From Rhabdophis nuchalis (taxonomy: Eukaryota > Chordata > Lepidosauria > Squamata > Natricidae): a stretch of DNA of 64,000 nt. The number at the start of each line of letters is the position of its first letter. The first letter of the stretch is position 1. Location of the stretch: positions 84,339,215 through 84,403,214 of the forward strand of contig CM077646.1 in the NCBI GenBank assembly GCA_039707465.1, written 5' to 3'. A model generated the notes under the pieces. It had not been told where the DNA came from, made no database searches, and saw only the letters and a program-made list of their open reading frames with translations. Below, in pieces: positions 44,746-54,853 of the stretch. The translations under genes and the position numbers were made by a program.

Positions 44746-45060
44746 ATAATACAATACAATAGCAGAGTTGGAAGGGACCTTGGTGGTCTTCTAGTCCAAC
44801 CCCCTGCCTAGGCAGGAGCCCTATGCCATTTCAGACAAATGGCTATCCAACATCTTCTTAAAGACTTCCAGGATTGGAGCATTCACAACTTCTGGAGGCA
44901 AGTTGTTCCACTGATTAATTGTTCTAACTGTCAGGAAATTTCTTCTCAATTCTCAGTTGCTTCTCTCCTTGATTAGTTTCCACCCATTGCTTCTTCTTCT
45001 ACCCTCAGGTGCCTTGGTGAATAGTTTGACTCCCTCTTCTTTGTGGCAACCCCTCAGATA
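44746..45060 (-). mobile_element. CR1 LINE 3' end
   Basis: Inverted CR1 terminus starting with ATACAATACAATAGCAGAGTTGGAAGG and extending ~315 bp, up to ATCTGAGGGGTTGCCACAAAG on the minus strand. Highly similar to the copies at 53331-53813 and 41729. Confidence 0.93.
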
Positions 45061-45196
45061 ACTATAGCATGGCTAACTATATTTTGCATGCTTCATACCA
45101 AAAGACCAGCAGAAATATTAAACATGAAACAAAACTCAATTGGAATTATACATTATTTATGTGTACATTTAAAATAAGTAAAACAAAATTTAAAAT

Positions 45197-45316
45197 GAGG
45201 AGGAGGAGGAGGAGGAGGAGGAGGAGAAGAAGAAGAAGAAGAAGAAGAAGAAGAAGAAGAAGAAGAAGAAGAAGAAGAAGAAGAAGAAGAAGAAGAAGAA
45301 GAAGAAGAAGAAGAAG
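45197..45316. repeat. (GGA)8-(GAA)n compound triplet tract
   Basis: 120 bases of uninterrupted purines on the plus strand: GGA units at the left, GAA units at the right. Long polyarginine and polyleucine readings across it are artefacts. GAA tracts of this length are known to form triplex DNA. Confidence 0.97.
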
Positions 45317-45506
45317 ATCATCCCTAGTAAGCATGCTGCTAAAAGTTTATGACTGTTCTATATTATTACTCTTGCTAAGAGGATATGCTGAAGATGCTGT
45401 AAAGTAAAAATTATCACCAGCAAATTGGTTGTAGATTTTAACATATCTCAGTTACTATCATTTAATGTTTCTGAGAGAAGAAACATTCTGGCCAGTAATA
45501 TATTGT

Positions 45507-45716
45507 TGAGAGTCAGTTTAGTCTAGTGGCTAAGATACTGGACATGGGCACCTGCATTCTAGACCTATGTTAGGTATGAAAGCCTGCTGGATGACTTTGG
45601 CCAATCACATTGTTTCAACCTAAGGAAGAAGACTGTGGGAAACCACTTCTAAAAATGCTGCCAACTGTATTGATGTGTTCAAATGGAGATCAAGTTTGAC
45701 CTGAAAAATAAATAAA
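45507..45716 (+). mobile_element. tRNA-derived SINE, MIR/CORE-like relative
   Basis: Head AGTCAGTTTAGTCTAGTGGCTAAGATACTGG, then GAAAGCCTGCTGGATGACTTTGGCCAATCAC, which matches the body of the SINE at 33402-33612. The 3' part (GAAGAAGACTGTGGGAAACCACTTCTAAAAATGC) is different. Ends in AATAAATAAAAG. Confidence 0.6.
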
Positions 45717-46311
45717 AGTTAGCCAGTGCATAAAATTGATGAGATGTGCTTATAAAGCATATAGCTGAAATCAGCCATTTTCAAATATTATTTCCTCATG
45801 GTTTGTTGCAGGAATCTAAACTGGCATTAGCTTAAGCATGGAACATAGTTGCCAAACCAGCTTTCTTTAGCGTGGGATAGAAGTAGCTGCCATAGGGCAA
45901 ATGTGTTCTTCTCGTGTTCTGGATCTCGTGGATCCAGAAACATCCCTAAACTATTCATATAATCCTTCAGAGGAAGACTATCTCATCCAGAACTGATTAT
46001 ATACCAGTCTTTGAATTTGTTTGTCTACTGACGGATTGAACCTTGTCCAGATTGCACCTGAACTTTCTTAAGCCATATGCAATTATGGGAACTTTACAGA
46101 TGTCGCTCATTTGGCATGAGGTCAAGAGAAACTATGTCATCAGCACTTCAGACTTCAATCTCTTTAAGTGTTCATTAAAAAAACATGTCAGCCCCAAGTG
46201 TCTTTATGATGGTCGGTTGGGAAGACACATGTATGTGGGCACATTCACAAACACATGCAAGCTCCAAACACTCTCTCTCTTTTAGTGTGCCCACTTCATT
46301 TCCCTGCCACC
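45717..46311. other. No recognised feature
   Basis: Mixed sequence; the 80-codon plus-strand frame at 46043-46285 has no domain I recognise. Confidence 0.4.
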
Positions 46312-47007
46312 TTATTATTATTATTATTGTTGTTGTTGTTGTTGTTGTTGTTTAAATTTCTATACCGCTCTTCTCCCTTCCGGGACTCAGGGCGGTGTAC
46401 AGGCAACAATAAAATCACAAGTAAAAAACATAGAAACCTTTAAAAATACATTAAATGATAAATAGCCTGTCATAAAACCTTGTTAAACTCCCTGTTAAAA
46501 TCCCATTCAAAACTATACCATTTAAAACTATGCCAGTTAAAAACTATGCCAGGCTGGCCGCATGAAATAAATAAGTCTTCAAGGCCCGATGGAAAAGGCG
46601 CAGGTCCGTGATTGTCCGTAGGTCAGAGGGTAGGTCATTCCAGAGGGCAGGAGCTGCCACAGAGAAGGCTCTCCCCCTAGGGGTCGCCAGCCGACATTGC
46701 CTGGCCGACGGCACCCTGAGGAGGGAGCACCTCTGTGGGAGCGAACTGGACGGTGGGAGGTATTTGGTAGCAGGAGACGGTCTTGCAAATAATGAGGTCC
46801 CTTGCCATGGAGCGCTTTAAAGGTGGTTACTAATACCTTGAAGCGCACCCGGAAAGCCACAGGCAGCCAGTGCAGCTCGCGCAGGAGAGGTGTCACGTAG
46901 GAGCATCTAGACGCTCCCAGAATCCCCCGCGCGGCCGTATTCTGAACCAACTGGAGCCTCCGAGTGCACTTCAAGGGAAGCCCCATGTAGAGAGCATCGC
47001 AGTAGTA
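46312..47007 (-). mobile_element. L2-type LINE, different subfamily, (TTA)/(GTT) compound tail
   Basis: Plus-strand tail TTATTATTATTATTGTTGTTGTT... (46312-46352), then CTATACCGCTCTTCTCCCTTCCGGGACTCAGGGCGG. The ORF region encodes [40 protein letters not shown] and YLQDRLLLPNTSHRPVRSHR on the minus strand (46579-47073 frame, with frameshift near its end). It differs at many positions from the GC-richer L2 subfamily at 14-17 and 37 kb. Confidence 0.9.
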
Positions 47008-47739
47008 TGATCTAAGTATGGTTATAGCCATTGCTAATCTTCTGTAAGATACTGTTATCAGTAGACAGAACAATCATAGCCAGCCATGCAATTTTGTAAG
47101 TGATATAAAATAGGGAAGCTTTCCCTTTTAAGTTATAAATCTACTATGTGGCTTCCTCCTCCCTGTGAATGTTAAGTGTCTTGAAAGCAGGGATGTGGAC
47201 TTTTTAGAAATTTCATTTCCATTTATTTAAGGGCAATGATACAAATCCCTAGATTGGAAATGGTGATAGATCTATGTATGAAATGTCTGCTTCAGCAGGT
47301 GGCTCTATTCAGCAAAGTCAGCTTCAAGTAATTGATCAGGTTTTTTGAATTTACAAAAGTCTGCTATGAAAATTAAGAGATCTAGCTGGCAACCAGCCAT
47401 CCTGTCTTGAAAGCATAACATAACTACTCTCTCTATAAAAGCATGAGTCAGATCTCATTAGTATGGTAACATCATATATCACTGGAGCCAGTTTTACGAA
47501 CATTGTAATGTGTAGGAGATGTATATAAATTGCTAGTAGTTTCACTTAACACTGGTTAACGTGTATGTATATTTCACTTATTAATGAGACACCAAGCAGT
47601 ATATTACCCACAATAGGTTCAGTTCGGTTACTGTTTAAATTGGATTCTCAAGAGCTTCCAGTGTAAACACACTTACTGAGCATGTGTTCTATTGAACCTG
47701 GTAAGAATCACCTACAACTACTTTATTTTATTTATTTGT
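47008..47739. other. No recognised feature
   Basis: AT-rich spacer; nothing nameable. Confidence 0.4.
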
Positions 47740-48223
47740 TTATGGGGTGGGGTCAATAGTAGACAGTTTAAGGTTAAAGTTATGGGGATTTGAAGATTTA
47801 ACAACAGAGTCAGGTAGTACATTCCAGGCATTGACCACTTTGTTGCTGAAGTTTGGAGCGGTTTACCTTAAGTTTGTATCTATTGTGCTCTCTTGTATTA
47901 TTGCAGTTGAAATTAAAGTAGTCATTGACCAGTAGGATGTTGTAGCAGATAATTTTGTGTACTACGCTTAAGTCCGACCATAGGCGGCGTAGTTCTATGA
48001 AATGTAGTACTCTTCTCATGAAATGCCTCTGGACTCACTCAACTGTATTAATGTCCAATATACGGTGCGGATTCCAGACAGATGAGCTGTATTTGAGAAT
48101 TGGTCTAGCAAAGGTTTTGTATGCCCTAGTTATCAATACAATATTACCGGAGGATAAGCTTCGTAAGATTAGGCATCTTGCATGTAAGATTAGGCATCTT
48201 ACATAGGCATGATTCAATTGCAC
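47740..48223 (-). pseudogene. Unassigned LINE, ORF2 C-terminal relic
   Basis: Two neighbouring minus-strand frames: 48223-48035 reads ITRAYKTFARPILKYSSSVWNPHRILDIN, a post-RT motif (AYKT.VRP.LEY.S.VWNP) of CR1/L2/Jockey-like LINEs. After one stop, 48019-47810 reads ELRRLWSDLSVVHKIICYNI and YFNFNCNNTREHNRYKLKV, the following block. The wording is unlike the L2 and CR1 copies in this window, so a third lineage is involved. A 21-bp tandem duplication (TAAGATTAGGCATCTTgCATG) interrupts it at 48164-48206. Confidence 0.7.
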
Positions 48224-49706
48224 ATCTCTAGACTAGCAGCATCTTCTGATTCATATCATTCATTGACATGCTCAGTGCACAGCTTTATAGAGTGAATGAT
48301 GTAGAAAAAAACCATCAGCTTCTTTGGGTGATCCCATCCCATTATCATCTGCCTTTTGAATCATGACAGGTTCCCAACAGGCTCCTGAAAGGAAGGCTTT
48401 GTCTCTCCTCAGCTACCAGATATTTTCTTTGATTAATTTAAGGATATCTAAGCATCTTTTGGCTTTTGAAACTAATTACAGAAAGCCCATGGCATGCAGA
48501 CAGAAAAAGAAACCTGTAGTGTTGACTATTCTTCCCATAAATTCTGCGGTATGGTTCGTTGCCTTACAATAGTTCCAAACAGAAAGTAGAGTCATTTGAA
48601 ATATATTAAACTACTTAATTATCCCCATGCCGGAACACTTTATACATGCACAGCATTGCAATTCCCATGAAGCAGAATTCTAGTTAGCCCTGATTTTGTA
48701 ATTATAACTTCTGTGGAAAGCATTATTTAACACTTATGATACACCGCACCACCATTTCCCCCTTTCTTGAGCAGCGATCTTCAAAATTCCTCTTGTAAGC
48801 CAATATGATGCAGAACACAGAACTGGCAAGAGTCAATTCTGCAGATTTCCACTCAGCCAGGAAACCCTCTAGAGGCTTTAAGACAGCTGATGCCAGGGAA
48901 AGCTTCAGTTGAATAGGAGAGCCCATGTCAGCATATAAAGGACCAAACTATGCAGATGTTCATTGGATAGCTAGCTTACAGCTTTGCTTATTTCCCTGCA
49001 ATTAGAGGAGAGCAATCTGTGTCTTAGACCAAATGGGTGGGGAAGAAGCTTCCTTCACTCCTGCTCTACTATAGTCTACCTATGACCAAGAGAGCTTCTT
49101 AGCAAGTAAGTAACTGTCCACATGAGTAGAGTGTTCACACCTTGTCACTGGAAAAGTATGTTGAGCAAAACTCTTGGAGGCCTGCCTTGCACATAGAACT
49201 GTTCACCTTGATCATGTTGAGGAGAGAAGATCTAATTCACCCCACCATCTGTTGCACTTCCATTAAGATTCTGACCCTTCTTGTCAGGCTCAAACAACTA
49301 GAACTGCTTCATAAATTGGTCTAATAGGTGTCTTCATTGTTGACCGTTTACAAGAATCTTGCCATACTGGTTGCCTTCCCTTGGGAAAAGTCAGCTATAG
49401 ACCTAAGGGTTGGACTTCAGACGTTTTCCCCCTTTAATAGACTTTTATGCTGGAATGTCTTTTAACCACACTACCATTACCACGCACACACACCATTGGA
49501 ACCTACTCTCGTTCAGCTGATAGTTCTGCCAGAGTTCTACCATATAGGATATGGATGAAATGGTTGTAACAGATTTTATACGTATAGACTTTGAGACACC
49601 AAAAATAACACAAATTCTGGTGCCATATTTCAGAACACTCCCCCCCCCCCGGCCCAGGAGAGCTCTCAAACCCCTCCCTCCAATGTATATATTAAATGTA
49701 TATATT
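48224..49706. other. No recognised feature
   Basis: No nameable repeat or exon. A short C10 run occurs near 49640. Confidence 0.4.
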
Positions 49707-49770
49707 CAGTGGTGGGATTCAAATAACAACTGGTTCTCTGCCCCCATTCTCATTAGTACTTCTGCAACAA
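49707..49770 (+). mobile_element. hAT-like MITE terminus, truncated
   Basis: CAGTGGTGGGATTCAAATAACAACTGGTTCTCTGCCC is the terminal and subterminal part of the family at 1987-2120 (read inverted). The remainder is deleted or unrecognisable. Confidence 0.6.
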
Positions 49771-50341
49771 GCAACTATTGAAGGCTCAACGTGCACTTTT
49801 TCTTTTAAAAATGGAAACTAAAAAAAAGGAAAAACTAAATATAAAAACATGGGGCAGATTTTATTGAGCTCCAGTGACACTTAACATAAATCTACTTCTT
49901 ATGCTTGTTGGAAGCTTAATCTATCAAATGTAAATTTGGTGCTGATTTAGTGAAAATATAAATGTAAAGCCATTACTGAATAAAATTCATTCATATAGTT
50001 ACAGAATGACTAAACTAGACTTAGACTGAATTTTATACATTAGTTTACTGCATTTGTTGAGAATGTGGTTCTGTTCCAGATTGGATCCTTTTTGGAGATA
50101 TATTGGAAGATACGTTAACATATTCTTGTAAATCAAGATGATTATAATTAACTGTAAAATTAAAAATGAATATGTTGTAGAATTTTTAAAGGGAGGCGCT
50201 TCCAGAAGAATATGTTTTGGTAACATTTTCTGTGATAAATGGCTTTCACTTGTTAAATTTTGATATATTCATTATAAGGACAATGTGATCAATCTTTTTT
50301 TTAGGAATAAGACATTGATAATTTAATTTCTGTCCTATATA
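49771..50341. other. No recognised feature
   Basis: AT-rich. No repeat that I can name. Confidence 0.4.
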
Positions 50342-50555
50342 AATCAGTGGTTGGAATGCAGCATTGCAGGATAATTCTGATGACTGCCAGAAGTTTGATT
50401 TTCACTGGCTCAAGGTTGACTCAAACTTCCATCCTTCTGAGGTGAGTAAAATGAGGACCTAGATTGTTGGGAGCAATAGGCTGACTCTGTAAACCGCTTA
50501 GAGAGGGCTGTAAAGCACTGGAAAGCGGTATATAAGACTAAGTGCTATTGCTATT
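50342..50555 (+). mobile_element. Sauria/Squam-type SINE, near full length
   Basis: Truncated head (CAGTGGTTGGAATGCAGCATTGC), body CTCAAGGTTGACTCAAAC, GTGAGTAAAATGAGGACC, AGAGAGGGCTGTAAAGCAC and complete tail AGCGGTATATAAGACTAAGTGCTATTGCTATT. The tail is the best preserved of the five copies. Confidence 0.9.
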
Positions 50556-51353
50556 CATAAGAAGAGGAAACGGGAATCGAAATGCACCAAATCTGTTCCT
50601 TTGCATAATAATTGCTGACCCCTATATAGGGATGGCAGCTGTGTGCATTTTTTTGGGAGGGGAAGTTATATATATTCTTCTTATGATTTCAGAATCTTGA
50701 CATTTCTTGTGGAATTTAAACATAGGATTGAGATTCTCTGTGGTTGAAGAAAGCATTAGCTTAATAGGCTGTTCAAAATTTAAGTTAATATATTCATTAA
50801 GATTTATGCAGTGCTGGGTTTTTGCATCCATGTTTTCATCCTAAGTATGATTAAGAATACAATGAGAAAGAGCATAAACAAGCACCTTTAAAACTAGGAG
50901 ATTTGATAACTTGTGATGACACTTAGTCCTGACTTCTCTTTAGAAAGCCGAGACAAAATCCTTTCAAGGTTCCCATGAAAAGGATTAATTCAGTAAGTCA
51001 AAGTTAGTGGTGAAAGGCACTTCTAAATGTTATTGGTCTCTGGGTAGATTTCTGCCCAGAATTTTAAAGAAGGTGTCATTCTGTGGACTATATATCCAAA
51101 GGAGAAGGCAAAAATAGAGATTAATTATAGCCCAGGTGGTCAGTCAATTAACTTTAGTGTCTATGTTATGATTCCTTTTTTCTCCCACCTTTTATCATCA
51201 TTATGTACTGGGTGGGGAACTTTCAATGAGAATGGGGCAGATGTTGCCAGTGGTGCCTGAGTCTTAACGCTAATTCTGAATACAGATTCACCTTCTGTGC
51301 TCTTCAGGACAAGGAAACTATAACTCTTTTCAGGCCTTCTGTTAAGGCTGATT
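50556..51353. other. No recognised feature
   Basis: Nothing nameable. A (GT)n microsatellite begins at 51355. Confidence 0.4.
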
Positions 51354-51354
51354 G

Positions 51355-51378
51355 GTGTGTGTGTGTGTGTGTGTGTGT
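51355..51378. repeat. (GT)n microsatellite
   Basis: Twelve GT units. Confidence 0.93.
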
Positions 51379-51501
51379 TTTCTGTTTTGATCTCCAAGAG
51401 TAGGGAAGAGGGTTGGCTATTATTCCCTCCATATGATAGTCTTGTTTGGAGGGGTATTTCTTTTTTCTTTTTACTGTTTTTGTCTGTTAAGCTGCCTAGA
51501 G

Positions 51502-51584
51502 CAGGGATCTCCAACCTTTGCAACTTTAAGTCTGAAGGACTTCAGCTCCTTCAGACTTAAAGTTGCAAAGGTTGAAGACCCTTG
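51502..51584. mobile_element. hAT foldback MITE with centre deleted (copy E)
   Basis: An 83-bp derivative of the copy D subfamily. It keeps both ends (CAGGGATCTCC and GAAGACCCTTG) and the outer parts of both arms, but lost about 52 bp around the hairpin tip. Flanks gcctagag at 51494-51501 and 51585-51592 are identical. Tip deletion is the classic fate of long palindromes. Confidence 0.92.
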
Positions 51585-51589
51585 GCCTA

Positions 51590-52315
51590 GAGTCAAAGGT
51601 GCTTTTTCAGGAGGCAATTGGACTTTCATGATTTTTCTTTGAAGACATTTCGCTTCTCATCCAAGAAGCTTCTTCAGCTCTGACAGGATGGTGGGGAATG
51701 GAAGGATTTATATTCCTTGCAGACAGCTGGTCATTTGTATGCTTTTAATGGGTCATTGAAGCACTTGTAGGTTTATCTGTGTCCTTGGGGGTCACCTGAG
51801 CAGTGCTTCTGGTTCCTGTAGTCTGCCATTTTTCTCTCTGGAAATCCATTCCTACTCCCACACCCTTAAGCTATACAATTAGGGATGAACACTCTTTGAA
51901 TAGTGTAGGAGTAGAAATGGATGCCCAGAGGAAAAATTGCAGACTACAGGAACCAGGAGCGCTACTCAGGGTCCCTGAAGACACAGGTAAACCTCTAAGT
52001 GCTTCAACGACCCTCTAAAACAGGGGTAGGGAACTATGGCTCTTTTATGACTCATGGACTTCACTACCCAGAATTCCTGAGCCAGCATGGCTGGCTCAGG
52101 AATTCTGGGTATTGCAGTCCATGAGACATAAAGAGCCATAGTTCCCTACCCCTGCTCTAAAAGGATGCAAATGACCACTCCCCACTCCCCTGCAGAGCTG
52201 ACGAAGCTTCTTGGAGAAGCGAAACGTCTTCAAAAAAAACCAAGAAACTCCCCTGGCCTCCTGAAAAAACGCCTTTGGGACAACCAGGAGGTGGATGACT
52301 GAGAATCTCTACAGA
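51590..52315 (+). mobile_element. Palindromic retroelement unit, possibly Penelope-like (copy 2)
   Basis: Two long inverted arms (about 51593-51850 and 51918-52285, the second containing MITE B) around a centre near 51870-51905. The arms read GGTGCTTTTTCAGGAGGCAATTGGAC...TTCGCTTCTCATCCAAGAAGC and back. The plus strand ends GGATGACTGAGAATCTCTACAGAC. Outer flanks ttaagctgcct (from 51487) and ttaagctatct (from 52461) may be a decayed target duplication that also encloses MITEs E and C. Class assignment as for 38776-39160. Confidence 0.6.
52021..52154. mobile_element. hAT foldback MITE, 134 bp (copy B)
   Basis: Arms of 66 and 65 nt, loop atg (52087-52089), one indel and about three mismatches between arms. 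Flanks ctctaaaa at 52013-52020 and 52155-52162 are identical. The paralogous unit at 38776-39160 has a single ctctaaaa at 39003-39010 with the same surroundings, which is the empty site. The outer arm AGGGAACTATGGCTC is unique to this copy. Confidence 0.96.
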
Positions 52316-52323
52316 CTTTAAGC

Positions 52324-52458
52324 CAGGGATGTCCAAACTTGGAAACTTTAAGACTTGTGAACTTCAACTCCCAGAATTCCCCAGCCAGGCATGTTGGCTG
52401 GGGAATTCTGGGAGTTGAAGTCCACAAGTCTTAAAGTTCCCAAGTTTGGACACCCCTG
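52324..52458. mobile_element. hAT foldback MITE, 135 bp (copy C)
   Basis: Arms of 66 nt, loop cat (52390-52392), five mismatches; at three of them the left arm has A where the right arm implies G. Flanks ctttaagc at 52316-52323 and 52459-52466 are identical. The outer arm GTCCAAACTTGG is unique to this copy. It lies 9 bp beyond the end of the palindromic retroelement. Confidence 0.95.
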
Positions 52459-52466
52459 CTTTAAGC

Positions 52467-53330
52467 TATCTGGAATTGGGTGGCCTCAGGTTTTGGAGAA
52501 TCAATCAATCAATATGGGTGACCAGTAGATGGCAGCAAAGAGATACAGAAAACACTAGTTCTTCAGTGCCAGATGGTGTTCACTTTGTGCAGCCCATTTT
52601 AACCATTGGGATTGTATACACGTACAGATTATGGGTTCCTGAGGGCTCTTCCAAATAGCCAAGTTAAAGTCTTATCCATCAGCCTTTGAGCCATCAGGAA
52701 AGAATGCAAGCATACATTATGGTGCCCCTATTGCCAACCTTTCTTCTGCTACAATAGGGCTGCTGTCTTTCATTATTTATTGTAGGCCAACTTAATGAAA
52801 GGCTTTGGTAAACTCCTCTGGCTTTATTTCTCCTTCCAACAAACAACGGTCTTTTTAGCACGGGGATGGGTGCCTCTAGACAGATGTTTAGAACAGAGTG
52901 TTTAAAACACTATCAAGTTATCCAACTAACAGGTGGCAATCAAGATGTAAACAGAAGGTGCCCTCCAAATCTCCTCCCAATCCATTTCCACACATCAGTT
53001 TAACACTTTTTTTAAAAAAGCACTAAATTGATGTTAACATAGCCGATTAACTTTTAAAAGGCACAAAGAACAAGTGAGCTCCATTCTTCAATATTAGCAG
53101 TAGCCCCAGATGAGTTATTGGGCAAAATAAGTGAATGCTTAGAAAACCAGAGGAAAACGAGGTAATTTCTCTTGCTATCATGTCTTCAACTTTCACATAC
53201 CTGGCTTTACTTCCCCCCCCCCCCTAATTGTCCTTATCTGTCCTGTTAAACTTTAATCTGCATTGTTAGTAAAGCATTCTCTTCACTAGGGTGACTGACT
53301 AAACTTTAAACGTTTGGTTTTGAGCTGTTA
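52467..53330. other. No recognised feature
   Basis: Contains a C12 run at about 53213-53224. Nothing else nameable. Confidence 0.4.
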
Positions 53331-53813
53331 TACAATACAATAGCAGAGTTGGAAGGGACCTTAGAGGTCTTCTAGTCCAACCCCCTGCCCAGGCAGGAAA
53401 CCCTATACCATTTCAGACAAATGGCTATCCAACATCTTCTTAAAGACTTCCAGGATTGGGGCATTCTGGAGGCAAGCTGTTCCACTGGTTAATTGTTCTG
53501 TCAGGAAATTTCTCCTCAGTTCTAAGTTGCTTCTCTCCTTGATTAGTTTCCACCCATTGCTTCTTGTTCTGCCCTCAGGTGCCTTGGAGAATAGTTTGAC
53601 TCCCTCTTCTTTGTGGCAGCCTCTGAGATATCAGAAGACTGCTATCATGTCTCCCCTAGTTCTTCTTTTCATTAAACTAGACATACCCAGTTCCTGCAAC
53701 TGTTCCTCATATGTTTTAGCCTCCAGTCCCCTAATCATCTTTGTTGCTCTTCTCTGCACTCTTTCTAGAGTCTCCACATCTTTTCTACACCGTGGCGACC
53801 AAAACTGAATGCA
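53331..53813 (-). mobile_element. CR1 LINE 3' end, about 480 bp
   Basis: Inverted CR1 terminus with TACAATACAATAGCAGAG at its 3' edge. It extends into the ORF2 C-terminus; the minus-strand frame at 53631-53870 reads [20 protein letters not shown] and [20 protein letters not shown]. Two short deletions (near 53465 and 53498) distinguish it from the copy at 44746-45060. Confidence 0.94.
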
Positions 53814-54790
53814 GATGTCACATTTGTTTTCTTCTCTGGCAGGAGAGTTTAACTTCTGTCGAGGACACAATTGTTGGCATGTTTAAGACACCTGTTGGCC
53901 TTAATTCAGCCCTGATTAGTAACCAAAAAAAAAATCCAGTTCTGATCCTCAGGCTGATAAAACCCAGAATAGTCATCAGTTTGCCATGAAGACATAAAAC
54001 TGTGATTGCCCTATGCATAGTAAGAATTATACCCAGTATCACTGTACGCAGTCCCAAATATAGAATGGAATAAGCAAAATATACCCTAAAAATGGCATAT
54101 GTAACTATGGTGCATAGATTGAGCAACTGGAATGGCAACTGCATGATGCTGGTCCTGGGAGCATTGATTGAAACCTTTCCACTTGGAAGAAGTGCTGGGA
54201 AACCTCTAATGCCCCCAACAGAGACAGAACTATCAGCATACAGTGGCAGAACTCATCTGTCTTTTCCAGTGTAAATTGACTTAAACAATTCCACCTAAGA
54301 CTTGTTAAGCACTATGGAAGCTGCCAGTCAGTCATAACTCTGCCAGGTGCCTCTGCAGATGCCAAGTGTCTAGTCTTTCCCGCAACCCAAGCCAAAATGG
54401 TCATGGAGGAGATCCAGCACCTGGCAGATAAGGTTGTTTTAGCAACAGCCTGAAGCGGCAGAATCCACCTCTGGCCACACAAGCAACCAAATGGACAGTG
54501 AAGTAGATTTAGATTAAATCCACCATGAAAATTGTGTTGGTAGTCTGCCCTGGTTACACACTCCACTTCGAATACTGAATCAAATTCTAGCATATCACTT
54601 TGAAGATTAGACAAACTAGAATGGGGTTAAGGTGAATCAAAGGTAGTCCAAGAAACAAGGATGTTTCAAGTTTTAAGAATGGTCCAAGAAACAAGGATGA
54701 TCAGGAATCCAGAAATTAAGTCCTGTGACTAGAGCGTGAAGCAGTTAGGGAGGCTGGAAGAGAAGAAGGAGAAGAGGAAGGGAAAGAAGA
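53814..54790. other. No recognised feature
   Basis: A minus-strand 108-codon frame at 53818-54144 and a 100-codon frame at 54312-54614 have no domain that I recognise. Confidence 0.4.
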
Positions 54791-54853
54791 GGAGGAGGAG
54801 GAGGAGGAGGAGGAGGAGGAGGAGGAGGAGGAGGAGGAGGAGGAGGAGGAGGA
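54791..54853. repeat. (GGA)n triplet microsatellite
   Basis: Twenty-one uninterrupted GGA units inside a longer purine-rich stretch from 54754. The polyarginine frame across it is an artefact. Confidence 0.96.

Noticed and set aside
45069..45407. Polyarginine and polyleucine proteins
   Set aside because: Products of the GGA/GAA tract; the polyarginine reading at 54736-54921 is rejected for the same reason.
46043..46285. Possible exon of an unknown protein
   Set aside because: An 80-codon frame with no family match, no clear splice sites and no neighbouring exon.
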